A stretch of 64,000 bases of DNA from Fusibacillus kribbianus (lineage in GTDB: Bacteria; Bacillota; Clostridia; Lachnospirales; Lachnospiraceae), in contig NZ_JASGBQ010000004.1 in assembly GCF_030053595.1 (NCBI RefSeq), positions 1 to 64,000 on the forward strand. Reading direction: 5' to 3'. A program made the translations under genes and the position numbers. The notes under the pieces are model-generated. The model made no database searches and was not told the DNA's origin. It saw nothing but the letters and a program-made list of their open reading frames with translations. How positions within the stretch are numbered: the stretch's first letter is position 1; each line of letters starts with the position of its first letter. This document shows positions 1-6,631 of the stretch, piece by piece.

Positions 1-118
1 TTTAAGGGCAGCTGAGAATGTGGTGCAGTTGGCAGACTTTCAGTGCGCCTTCCGGGCGCAAGCAGGCAACAGCCCCTTATAGGGGCAGAACAAGCCACCG
101 GCTAAGCCGGTGGTCTTG
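1..118 (+). mobile_element. possible right end of an IS200/IS605-type (tnpB) element
   Basis: Two hairpins stand next to each other: 72-86 (CCCC/GGGG stem) and 95-113 (8-bp stem CCACCGGC/GCCGGTGG, TAA loop), the second bounded by CAAG and TCTTG. A short open frame runs in from the left edge and stops at 80-82. This layout resembles the structured right end and guide-RNA region downstream of tnpB, but the rest of the element lies outside the window. The 95-113 hairpin may also end transcription of the arsenic operon from the other strand. The resemblance is from memory of the family. Confidence 0.38.
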
Positions 119-120
119 AC

Positions 121-501
121 TTACAGATTATGAATATGGGTTTCGATCTCTCTTATTATCTCAATAAATACTTCATCGCTTTGACCCGTTGGATCCTGAA
201 GGCCCCAGTTCTCATCAAAAGCTCTACCGATATATGGACAGCCGACATCACACCCCATTGATACTGCAATATCCGGAACCGGAATTTTATCAATCGTTTT
301 GCTGTACTGTGTCTGCTCCATATCAATGCCGTACAGCTGTTTCATCAATCGAACCGCATCCTGATTGATCTGCGGCTTGGTTTCCGTCCCGGCAGAGTAA
401 AAATCAAAGTCATTTCCTCTCAAATGCCTTCCGAGGGCTTCCGCAATCTGACTGCGGCAGGAATTATGGACACAGATAAAGGCAATCTTTTTCTTAGCCA
501 T
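121..501 (-). CDS. arsC: arsenate reductase, low-molecular-weight phosphatase type
   Basis: Reduces arsenate to arsenite in the cytoplasm, using a cysteine relay re-reduced by thioredoxin. The 126 residues match the family's usual length. The P-loop CX5R is visible as C10-VHNSC-R16, and C84 and C88 (SMGCDVGC) are the expected relay cysteines seen in the thioredoxin-coupled class. The start has AAAGGA about 10 nt upstream. It is the last gene of a four-gene operon with arsR, a permease and a thioredoxin-like protein, 42 bp after the latter. A general tyrosine phosphatase is possible, but the relay cysteines and neighbours favour arsenate. Confidence 0.9.
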   Translation of the reverse strand: MAKKKIAFICVHNSCRSQIAEALGRHLRGNDFDFYSAGTETKPQINQDAVRLMKQLYGIDMEQTQYSKTIDKIPVPDIAVSMGCDVGCPYIGRAFDENWGLQDPTGQSDEVFIEIIREIETHIHNL

Positions 502-543
502 TGTTGAACCATCCTTTCGTTCTGTTTGCCACCTTTCCAGGAT

Positions 544-921
544 TCAGAAGCCTAATTTACGCAGCAGTTTTTCTACCTCAGAAGCTTTCAGCACTTTACC
601 CATAGACACAACTTTTTCATTGACTACAAGGGCCGGCATACTCATAACACCATATTCCATAACCTTTTGCATATCTGTGATGTATTCCACTTCCACCGAC
701 AACCCCATTGTATTTACAGCTTCTTTTGCATACTCATACTGCTCGTGACAGGACTTGCACCCTGCACCTAACACCTTGATACAGCAAATACCGTCTTTTG
801 CTTCAGAGCAGCAATCACTTGTAATTTCGCTGACTTCACCTGAAGGGCAGCCGCAATTGCAGGCACAGGCAGGGGCTTTTTTTTCTTCTTCCTTCTTCTT
901 ACCAAAATGAAATAATGACAT
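544..921 (-). CDS. small thioredoxin-like redox protein with Cys-rich N-terminus
   Basis: A 125-residue thioredoxin-fold protein of the small redox-active disulfide family that is often found beside DUF318 permeases. The active-site pair is C55-KSC58, followed by a fold ending in a cis-Pro-like MPALVVN stretch. The first 50 residues form a charged, cysteine-rich extension (C19, C21, C23, C25, C37, C38, C46, C47) that could bind a soft metal or arsenite. It lies between the permease (17 bp gap) and arsC, so it may reduce ArsC or pass metalloid to the permease. Start chosen by AAAGGAGG. The function in this operon is inferred. Confidence 0.8.
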   Translation of the reverse strand: MSLFHFGKKKEEEKKAPACACNCGCPSGEVSEITSDCCSEAKDGICCIKVLGAGCKSCHEQYEYAKEAVNTMGLSVEVEYITDMQKVMEYGVMSMPALVVNEKVVSMGKVLKASEVEKLLRKLGF

Positions 922-938
922 TGATTAATCCTCCTTTT

Positions 939-1952
939 TTATATAATCATTGGCTGGATCAGATTAAATAAGTATCCTATAATGATAATTCCTATTGTGC
1001 AGATTGCAATGAAGATGCCGAGCAGCTTTGGTTTTACCGCTTTGCGCAGCATAATCATCGATGGCAGAGACAGAGTCGTTACGCCCATCATAAAAGATAG
1101 AACCACGCCAAGCAATGCACCTTTTGCAAGCAAAGCTTCCGCAATCGGAATCGTGCCGAATATATCCGCGTACATAGGAATACCTGCAGCAGTCGCCAGA
1201 ATCACACCAAACGGATTGTTATCGCCAAGTACGCTGACAATAAAATCTTCGGGAATCCAGTTGTGGATAATTGCTCCGATCCCTACACCGATCAAAACAT
1301 ACGGAGCGACCTTTTTTGCAGTTGAAACCACCTGCTCCCACGCATAGTGCAAGCGGTCTTTGAAATGCAGTTCATCCTGCAAAACATCCATGGACCGCCC
1401 ATGACGGATATATTCTTCCACCTGATTTTCAAGGTGCAGGTTCTCAATGAGCGTACCGCCGGCAACGGCAATGACAAGGCCAAGCACAACATAGATAACC
1501 GCTACCTTCCACCCGAAAATGCTCATTAACAGAACGAGACTTCCAAGGTCAACCATCGGTGAGGAAATAAGAAATGAGAAGGTTACTCCAAGAGGAAGTC
1601 CTGCGCTTGTAAATCCAATAAACAACGGAATCGATGAGCAGGAACAAAACGGGGTTATGGTTCCAAGGAGGGCAGCAAGTATATTTGCCCATAACCCGTG
1701 AAATCTGCCAAGTATCTTTTTTGTTCTCTCTGGTGGAAAGTAGCTTTGAATATATGAGATAATCAAAATCAAAACACCCAGGAGAACCATGATTTTAATA
1801 GTGTCATAGATAAAAAACTGAATGCTGCCGCCAATCCTGCCTGTTGTGTCTAAGCCGCAGGCATTTAGCCCCGTACTTATAAGCCGGTTCAGCCACCCCA
1901 TGCCGAGGATTTCATTTTGAAAGAATTCCCATGCTGTTTTTATTACTTCCAT
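939..1952 (-). CDS. DUF318/ArsP-family permease
   Basis: A polytopic membrane protein of 337 residues with about eight hydrophobic segments and the family motif TPFCSCSSIP near residue 100. A charged cytoplasmic loop around residues 165-205 separates two halves; the second half repeats the glycine-rich GIPMYAD type region. The family (PF03773) includes ArsP, which exports trivalent organoarsenicals, and uncharacterised permeases of the YraQ type. Its place between arsR and the thioredoxin-like and arsC genes supports arsenic or another soft metalloid as cargo. The start has GAGGGG upstream, and a 26-bp palindrome lies just before the gene. Confidence 0.85.
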   Translation of the reverse strand: MEVIKTAWEFFQNEILGMGWLNRLISTGLNACGLDTTGRIGGSIQFFIYDTIKIMVLLGVLILIISYIQSYFPPERTKKILGRFHGLWANILAALLGTITPFCSCSSIPLFIGFTSAGLPLGVTFSFLISSPMVDLGSLVLLMSIFGWKVAVIYVVLGLVIAVAGGTLIENLHLENQVEEYIRHGRSMDVLQDELHFKDRLHYAWEQVVSTAKKVAPYVLIGVGIGAIIHNWIPEDFIVSVLGDNNPFGVILATAAGIPMYADIFGTIPIAEALLAKGALLGVVLSFMMGVTTLSLPSMIMLRKAVKPKLLGIFIAICTIGIIIIGYLFNLIQPMII

Positions 1953-1966
1953 AAAAGCCCCTCTTT

Positions 1967-1992
1967 TATAGATATATTTAAATATATCTATA
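1967..1992. promoter_or_regulatory. 26-bp perfect palindrome upstream of the permease gene
   Basis: The two 13-nt arms (TATAGATATATTT and its complement) match without a mismatch. It sits 14 bp before the permease start and after the arsR stop. Its ATAGATAT core resembles the TATCTATG arms at the arsR promoter, so it is probably a second ArsR operator controlling the downstream part of the operon. Confidence 0.55.
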
Positions 1993-2035
1993 TTATGTTT
2001 TTGGAAAAAGTCGTGCGGAAAAGTTTTGATTTCCC

Positions 2036-2344
2036 TTACTTTTCACAACACGACTTGTTTTCCTCTTTCCACTCGACAGTCGTCAGTTCTTTTAAACAAA
2101 TCACCGCAGCCTCTGCTCCCCTGGCTGAAATCGAATAGTGCATCCATTTTCCTTCCTTGCGGCCGACCACAATGCCGGAATCACAAAGAATCTTCATATG
2201 GTGGGACAGAGTAGGCTGTGTTACATTCAATTCTTCCAGAAGTCTGCAGGCACACTTCTCTCCGCTTCGAAGCATTTTTATGATACGGATACGATTTTCA
2301 TCACAAAAGGCTTTGAAGATCAACGCTGTTTTATTTTCATCCAT
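2036..2344 (-). CDS. arsR: ArsR-family metalloid-sensing repressor
   Basis: A winged-helix repressor of 102 residues from the chosen ATG, which has GGGAGG seven bases upstream (an earlier ATG at 2359 overlaps that site). The helix-turn-helix is the stretch NVTQPTLSHHMKIL, and the CxC pair in EKCACRLL sits where ArsR proteins carry their arsenite or antimonite site. Two more cysteines close the protein (SCCEK). It is the first gene of the arsenic operon and is preceded by a consensus promoter overlapped by an inverted repeat, so it is very likely autoregulated. Confidence 0.9.
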   Translation of the reverse strand: MDENKTALIFKAFCDENRIRIIKMLRSGEKCACRLLEELNVTQPTLSHHMKILCDSGIVVGRKEGKWMHYSISARGAEAAVICLKELTTVEWKEENKSCCEK

Positions 2345-2366
2345 CTGCCCGCCTCCCATAGACGTT

Positions 2367-2407
2367 TATCTATGTATCATTATATGCAACACATAGATAT
2401 TTGTCAA
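2367..2407 (-). promoter_or_regulatory. consensus sigma-A promoter and operator of the arsR operon
   Basis: On the minus strand TTGACA (2402-2407) and TATAAT (2379-2384) are separated by exactly 17 bp. An inverted repeat with 9-nt arms, TATCTATGT at 2367-2375 and its complement at 2391-2399, covers the spacer and the start point, as expected for an ArsR operator. The whole element lies inside the last codons of the upstream lipoprotein gene. Confidence 0.85.
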
Positions 2408-3035
2408 TAGGTTTTATTTGATACTTCGGTCGGTCGGCCGTTTCCTTTAAAAGATCGATGAGGGTAATAAATCTTGGATCGTTGGTATTTCTGTATTCCA
2501 CGCGCCGTTCCTTTCCCTCCTCCTCCCAGGTCAGGGCAAAGGAAAAGCTGTCCCCTCCATCCAGCATAATGATATCCGAAACCTCTGAAAGTTTCGATAC
2601 TCCGGAAGTAGCTTCCTCAAGGACCGGCAGAAACTCCGATACCGTTCTTTCCAGTTCTTTCCACTGCGCCTCTTCCAGAGGCTCCTGTTCCAGTAACACA
2701 TAATCCATCTGCTCTTCAGAGAAGAATCTGGCGGAAACGATCTGCTGCGGCGTCACGTCAATAGAAAAATCACAGCCGTAAGCAGTGCCGGAGCTTACTG
2801 CATATTTGATCCGTATCAGCTTTCCGGGAGCCGCCTCAGTTGCGGTAATTTCCGTCCCGGAGGTTTCTGTCCCGGAATTTTCCGCCCCGGCAGTCTCTTT
2901 CCCGAAGGTTTCGTTTCCGGTAGCTTCCGTCTTTTCCACCGTCTCCTTCATAGGCTTCTCCTTTCCGCCGCACCCGGATAAGGCAGCGCAGCCAACCAGC
3001 AATATGACAAAAATCAGCCTTTTCCAATAATCCAT
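2370..3035 (-). CDS. predicted lipoprotein of unknown function
   Basis: A secreted lipoprotein of 221 residues. The N-terminus has a signal peptide ending in the lipobox LSGC, then a threonine/glutamate-rich linker of about 45 residues, then a compact domain of about 150 residues with no motif I recognise. Start chosen at ATG 3035, with GGGGGAG upstream (a GTG lies two codons earlier). The last twelve codons overlap the arsR promoter and operator, so its present C-terminus (KYLCVAYNDT) is encoded by regulatory DNA; the original 3' end may have been replaced when the arsenic operon arrived. Confidence 0.7.
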   Translation of the reverse strand: MDYWKRLIFVILLVGCAALSGCGGKEKPMKETVEKTEATGNETFGKETAGAENSGTETSGTEITATEAAPGKLIRIKYAVSSGTAYGCDFSIDVTPQQIVSARFFSEEQMDYVLLEQEPLEEAQWKELERTVSEFLPVLEEATSGVSKLSEVSDIIMLDGGDSFSFALTWEEEGKERRVEYRNTNDPRFITLIDLLKETADRPKYQIKPIDKYLCVAYNDT

Positions 3036-3114
3036 CCTCACTCCCCCGCTTTCTTCTTTCCGGTACTGGCGCAGGACCCCTTAAAACCAGTAAAAGGATT
3101 TTTTCAACATGTCT

Positions 3115-3816
3115 CTAACCAAAGGCTCTGGTCATAAAACAGAACGGCGTCTCCTCAACCAGGAACGGATGCATCATGCCTTCGTCAAGTCCCTGATAAA
3201 TCAAAAGCTCCATTCCGGTTTCGTCGATATAGATCGGAAACTGATTGGCGACCCGCTCCCCGTCTTCGGTGCAAAGCTCCAGACACAGATGGGTTAAGTC
3301 TTCCTCCGCTTCCAGATACCACCAGCCCTGATAGTATTCCTGCGATCCATCCTCGTACAGACAGGAAAAATTGGCCTCCCCATCATAGTAGTAGTAAGTG
3401 CCGTCATACAGATCCAGGAAATATTCTGCACCGGTTCCGTCCGCCCTATAGCCCTTCGTACACCAGCAGCTATCCTTCAGATCTTCCGCAGCGGGCCGGT
3501 CATATTCCATGGAATCGACGTTGAGAAGTCCTGTGGATTCATTCGAATAACAGGTAAAATCTAGGGCAAGCATCTCTCCCGCTTCAATTTCACGGCCATC
3601 CGCATCCTCTTCTGTGATCAACTGGCTCACAGTTATTTTCGCGTTTTTATCCTGCGGAACGATACAGTAAAAATCTCACAGATTCCCGACGGTCTGTTCC
3701 GTCCGGATCTCCTTCAGGAAAGAATAGGTTTCCGGAAGCTGCGGAAACAGATCTCCGATCCAGGCAGTCAGATCTGTTTCCGATTCTCCCACATACCCCA
3801 GATATGCCACCGCAAA
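3115..3816 (-). pseudogene. broken gene of unknown function with an in-frame stop
   Basis: An open stretch of about 170 codons ends at 3115. Its frame continues upstream without a start codon of note to a TGA at 3676-3678, then stays open for at least another 45 codons with similar composition (MPPGRKSIFLNERF and onward). Read through the TGA, the two parts make a continuous acidic protein. The N-terminus and signal peptide are missing. A GTG at 3628-3630 could in theory start a 171-residue product, but no ribosome binding site is seen there. I do not recognise the family; the tyrosine- and acid-rich DGTYYYYDGE stretch is the most distinctive part. Confidence 0.5.
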
Positions 3817-3838
3817 CCTTTCGTTAAGGAATATGCTT

Positions 3839-3874
3839 TTTCGGCCGGGCGGCATAAACGCCTCCCGGCCGAAA
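3839..3874. other. strong GC-rich hairpin
   Basis: TTTCGGCCGGG (3839-3849) pairs with CCCGGCCGAAA (3864-3874). It lies 33 bp downstream of the small lipoprotein gene and probably marks its transcript end, though the U-tract is on the wrong side for a canonical terminator. Confidence 0.5.
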
Positions 3875-3906
3875 CATACAGTTTTCCTATATCCTGTCTG
3901 TTATCC

Positions 3907-4245
3907 TTATTTCTTAGTCAGATTCTCATAATCTGCCGCCAGCTGGTCGGTTGCTGTAAGGTTCAAGCTTTTTCCAGAAATCGAGAAGTCATAAACCACT
4001 TCATTGTCCCAGAGTTCTAACTTGATGGTAACCTGTTCTCCGTCGATGGTATAGGTTCCTTCACCCTGGAAAAAATCGTTCTCCATCTCGCATTTGCCCT
4101 TTCCGTCAAACTTCCAGGTAACCGTTCCATAATCAGAATGGGTTCCGCTCCAGGTACCCTTTAAAGCATCGCCGCTTTCTCCTCCGCATGCGGCCAGGGT
4201 AAGAACCATAATGATACATAAAATTGCTGCTGTTAATTTTTTCAT
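3907..4245 (-). CDS. small lipoprotein, beta-sheet type
   Basis: A 112-residue predicted lipoprotein. The signal peptide runs to the lipobox LAAC (residues 17-20). The mature part begins ALKGTWSGTHSDYGTVTWKF and alternates short beta strands and turns, like the small lipocalin-like domains common in gut Firmicutes (for example the DUF5640 type). No catalytic motif is visible. AAGGAAGG lies before the ATG. It stands alone between decayed genes; its role is unknown. Confidence 0.75.
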   Translation of the reverse strand: MKKLTAAILCIIMVLTLAACGGESGDALKGTWSGTHSDYGTVTWKFDGKGKCEMENDFFQGEGTYTIDGEQVTIKLELWDNEVVYDFSISGKSLNLTATDQLAADYENLTKK

Positions 4246-4338
4246 AGTATTCCTTCCTTTCTTGTAAACCCTTTTATTTTACCGGAACTGCCGGAACGCC
4301 TCCGTCAGCTCCGAAGGATCCTGTAAAAACTCTGTCTT

Positions 4339-4392
4339 TTAGTTTGCAAGAGTTCCGCCCAGTGCACCGATTCCTGCTTTCCTAAGTCCCAT
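4339..4392 (-). pseudogene. 17-codon remnant of an SPFH-domain protein gene
   Basis: The short frame encodes MGLRKAGIGALGGTLAN and stops. This closely resembles the first residues of the SPFH/virion-core-like proteins of Firmicutes, which begin MGLIKAAxGAxGGTLADQW. The rest of the gene is missing; the frame reopens for about 18 codons and stops again. Confidence 0.35.
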
Positions 4393-4435
4393 AGCTGCTG
4401 CTTCTTTCTTGTTTTATTTTTCAAAAATGTTTTAT

Positions 4436-4735
4436 TTATTTTTCAAATACTCTGTATTTCTTTTTCAACCAGAGGACCATACACCCGCCGGCTGCGAGGA
4501 ACAGAAGCATCCAGAGAACAGGATTCGTATGATCTCCCGTTACCGGAATATTCGTGGATGTGGATTTTGACGGCTCTGCTGCCTTATTATAGCTGTTAAC
4601 AAACCGAAGCTCATTTAACGGGATCTGGGTGCTGATCCGGTAACCGCCCTCGGGATCTTCATCCGCGTCAAAGAAGCAAGTCTCTTCATATTCTTCCCCT
4701 TCTTGTAATTTGATTTTCCCTATGAGAATGAATAC
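4436..4735 (-). pseudogene. 3' remnant of an LPXTG-type cell-wall-anchored protein
   Basis: There is no start codon: the frame opens after a TGA at 4736-4738 and runs about 99 codons to TAA at 4436-4438. It ends in a complete sortase signal: the motif IPVTGD, a hydrophobic segment (VLWMLLFLAAGGCMVLWL) and a basic tail KKKYRVFEK. Before it lies a beta-rich stretch with EYEETCFFDADED and GGYRISTQIPLNELRFVN, typical of pilin or adhesin stalk domains. The 5' part has been lost, leaving it only about 70 bp after a cyclic-di-GMP riboswitch. Confidence 0.7.
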
Positions 4736-4813
4736 TCAGCTATCGAACAGGTTAAACAATACTCTGTACAAAAAAGACACTTGGATTTGTAACCGCGTGC
4801 CTTCAACTTACAT

Positions 4814-4890
4814 CCTGCAACTGGCTACCATACTGTATTTCAGGTCCTATAGCTTTGCGTCATACTCTTTCGGGTATTTTGCCCAATCTC
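4814..4890 (-). ncRNA. cyclic-di-GMP-I (GEMM-I) riboswitch aptamer
   Basis: On the minus strand the segment carries the conserved GEMM-I features in order: GGGCAAAA, a short stem closed by a CGAAAG loop (4868-4875 region), GACGCAAAGC, AGGACCTGAAA as tetraloop receptor, and a second stem closing with GGTAGCC. GCTA (upstream) pairs with GTAGC (downstream). The order and spacing match the family well. A promoter stands about 80 bp upstream. A weak stem (GGATGTAA with TTACAAATCC, around 4783-4815) followed by CTTTTTT could be the expression platform. Its target is now only the LPXTG remnant. Confidence 0.88.
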
Positions 4891-4967
4891 ATTTTTCATC
4901 TTTCATTAATACGAAATCATGGCCAGCTCACTGCAAAAAGCAGGCCATGTACAAGGTCCCATATTAT

Positions 4968-4995
4968 ATTATATCACCTACCCACAAAAAATCAA
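4968..4995 (-). promoter_or_regulatory. promoter of the riboswitch transcript
   Basis: TTGATT (4990-4995) and TATAAT (4968-4973) on the minus strand, 16-bp spacing, about 80 bp before the GEMM-I aptamer. Apart from these sites I see nothing in 4900-5076. Confidence 0.65.
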
Positions 4996-5076
4996 GCTAT
5001 GAACAATAATTAATGTCTGCCGATTAACAGAAATAATCTGAAAATACTGAGCTTCTGTTCCCTGTAGAGCAAACAA

Positions 5077-5102
5077 TATGACCGACATTTCTGCCGGCCA
5101 TT
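5077..5102 (-). repeat. 26-bp copy of the hairpin segment found at 7158-7183
   Basis: It matches 7158-7183 at 24 of 26 bases, ending CTGCCGGCCAT. It lies just downstream of the decayed ATPase copy, as the full hairpin lies downstream of the intact operon, and so marks the duplicated 3' flank. Confidence 0.6.
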
Positions 5103-5118
5103 CTTGTAACCCAATCCT

Positions 5119-5755
5119 TCAAATTTCCAGCACCGACGATATCAGAAGCTTTGTATAATCATTTTCAGGATTATGAAGCACGTCGCCGCTTTTCCCTTCT
5201 TCAACGATCACGCCGTCATGCATGACCATGATCCTGTCACAAAGCCCCTGTACCAGCGCCAGATCATGGGAAATGAACAGGACAGACAGGTCCATTTCTT
5301 CTTTCAGTTCCTGTAAAAGCTCCACGATCTGAGACTGAACGCTCACGTCCAGCGCGCTGGTGGGTTCGTCCGCAAGATCAGAGATATTTCTTTTCCCCGC
5401 AGACGGCGCATTTCCTCTTCAGAAAGCTTCAAAAGCTCCCTGTCCTCATAATGGATGCTTCCACCTGTTACGCGGCCGCCTTTTCCGAGGATTCCGAGGG
5501 AGGCATAAATCGTCGTACTCTTTCCGCTGCCCGACTCGCCCACGATTCCGAGAATTTCCCCTTTATCCACCGACATGGAGCCCCCCGTAAAACGGGGGAG
5601 TCTCCGTAACAGACATCCATATTTTCGATAGTGAATAATTCCTTCATTGTTTATCAAACTTCCAAAGAATAAAGTTATTGGCATTGTCGCTGCCGAACAT
5701 GGGAGTGATACCTGTAATTCCCTTGCGGACTACATTGTATCTCTGGATATGAAAT
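5119..5755 (-). pseudogene. chimeric remnant of the ABC importer genes (SBP end, DppD start, DppF end)
   Basis: This stretch is a near-identical but rearranged copy of 8149-9995. Reading the minus strand: the last ~33 codons of the substrate-binding protein gene, the first ~90 codons of the first ATPase (Walker A GESGSGKST intact), a short ADEPTSALD Walker B piece of that same ATPase, then the last ~75 codons of the second ATPase (VSVQSQIVELL onward). One base is missing from the run near 5586 and the Walker junction shifts frame, so no full ATPase can be made. The central deletion joins the two paralogous genes within their similar Walker B/D-loop DNA. The methyltransferase that follows the intact ATPases is absent here. 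Confidence 0.9.
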
Positions 5756-5895
5756 GACCGTTTTCATGTGTAGCAGTTATGGTGCCGTTCCCTGATACCA
5801 TATCCAGGGCATAGGGATATAAATAAAGAACAAAACAGGGAAAACCCTGAGAAACCACACAAAAATATTATGAAAAAAATATCCCGGGGGGCGGC

Positions 5896-5924
5896 TTGCA
5901 GACTCCGGAAACCTTCGTTAGAAT
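5896..5924 (+). promoter_or_regulatory. promoter of the DJ-1-like / His-rich gene pair
   Basis: TTGCAG (5896-5901) and TAGAAT (5919-5924) with a 17-bp spacer. Transcription would start near 5931, giving a leader of about 100 nt before the ATG at 6034. From 5756 to 5895 I see only a small CAGGG/CCCTG hairpin. Confidence 0.55.
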
Positions 5925-5962
5925 TACTATGAACATTAATATTTCTCCAATCGATGAATCAG

Positions 5963-6004
5963 AAAATCCGAAAGCATCGGCGTCAGGTGTTTTCGGATTT
6001 TTCG
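5963..6004 (+). terminator. intrinsic terminator inside the leader (possible attenuator)
   Basis: AAATCCGAAA (from 5964) pairs with TTTCGGATTT (5991-6000), followed by further T residues. It lies between the predicted promoter (5896-5924) and the first gene (6034), so it would stop most transcripts unless an alternative structure forms or an upstream minus-strand transcript is its real client. Confidence 0.6.
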
Positions 6005-6033
6005 CCAAAGAAGGATGGACAGGAGGAAGCAGT

Positions 6034-6609
6034 ATGTATGTGAATCTGATCTTATACGATGATTTTGAGGAAATGGATGCCTTTGTACCGGTCAGCATTT
6101 TCGGATGCCTTCGGGATGAATTTTCTATCCGGTATCTGTCTATGACAGGAGATGTGGTGAATGGCAGCCAGGGGGCTAAAATATGGACAGATTATCTTAT
6201 TCCGGAGGAAATCAGTGGGATCGTGCTGATACCGGGCGGGAAAGGCGCCAGACGCCTGCTTGCCAGGGATCAGAGATTTCTGGAATGCCTGAAACGTACC
6301 ATGGAGAAAGCGGAAACCTGTCTGATGGTGGGGAACAGTTCCACACTCCTTGCACAGACGGGGCTGCTTTATCGGAGGCTGGTTGCAGAGTGCCCTCTGG
6401 ACGAAAACTGGAAACGGATGTTCACGGCAGAAGTCCGGTGGATACAAAAGGTGCCCTGGATTTCTGACGGGAAATACTACTCCTGCGCTTCCAGTGCGTC
6501 AGCGGTGAAGATGACCCTTGGGTATATCGCAGATACGCTGGATGTGGATCTGGCGGAGATGGCGGCGAAAAAGCTGGGATTTTTCTGGAATCCGGAAGAA
6601 GGAGAATAA
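6034..6609 (+). CDS. DJ-1/PfpI-family protein lacking the usual nucleophile cysteine
   Basis: A class I glutamine-amidotransferase-like protein of 191 residues. It begins MYVNLILYDDFEEMDAFVP, as DJ-1/PfpI domains do, and carries GIVLIPGGKGAR (oxyanion region) and LGYIADTLDVDLAEMAA near the C-terminus. At the nucleophile elbow, where the family has VC(T/A)G, this protein reads MVGNSSTLLAQTGLL, so the catalytic cysteine appears replaced by glycine. AGGAGG stands eight bases before the ATG; an in-frame upstream reading through the leader terminator is less likely. It is co-transcribed with the histidine-rich gene 22 bp downstream. A non-catalytic or binding role is inferred. Confidence 0.8.
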   Translation: MYVNLILYDDFEEMDAFVPVSIFGCLRDEFSIRYLSMTGDVVNGSQGAKIWTDYLIPEEISGIVLIPGGKGARRLLARDQRFLECLKRTMEKAETCLMVGNSSTLLAQTGLLYRRLVAECPLDENWKRMFTAEVRWIQKVPWISDGKYYSCASSASAVKMTLGYIADTLDVDLAEMAAKKLGFFWNPEEGE

Positions 6610-6631
6610 AATACAGAAAGGAGCATGTAAT

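Noticed and set aside
3676-3678. TGA as a selenocysteine codon
   Set aside because: No cysteine-type context, no family known to carry selenium and no clear SECIS-like hairpin after it; the gene is truncated anyway.
4710-5009. Plus-strand reading frame of 99 codons
   Set aside because: It lies antisense to the riboswitch, its promoter and the LPXTG remnant, has no ribosome site, and its composition is unlike a protein.
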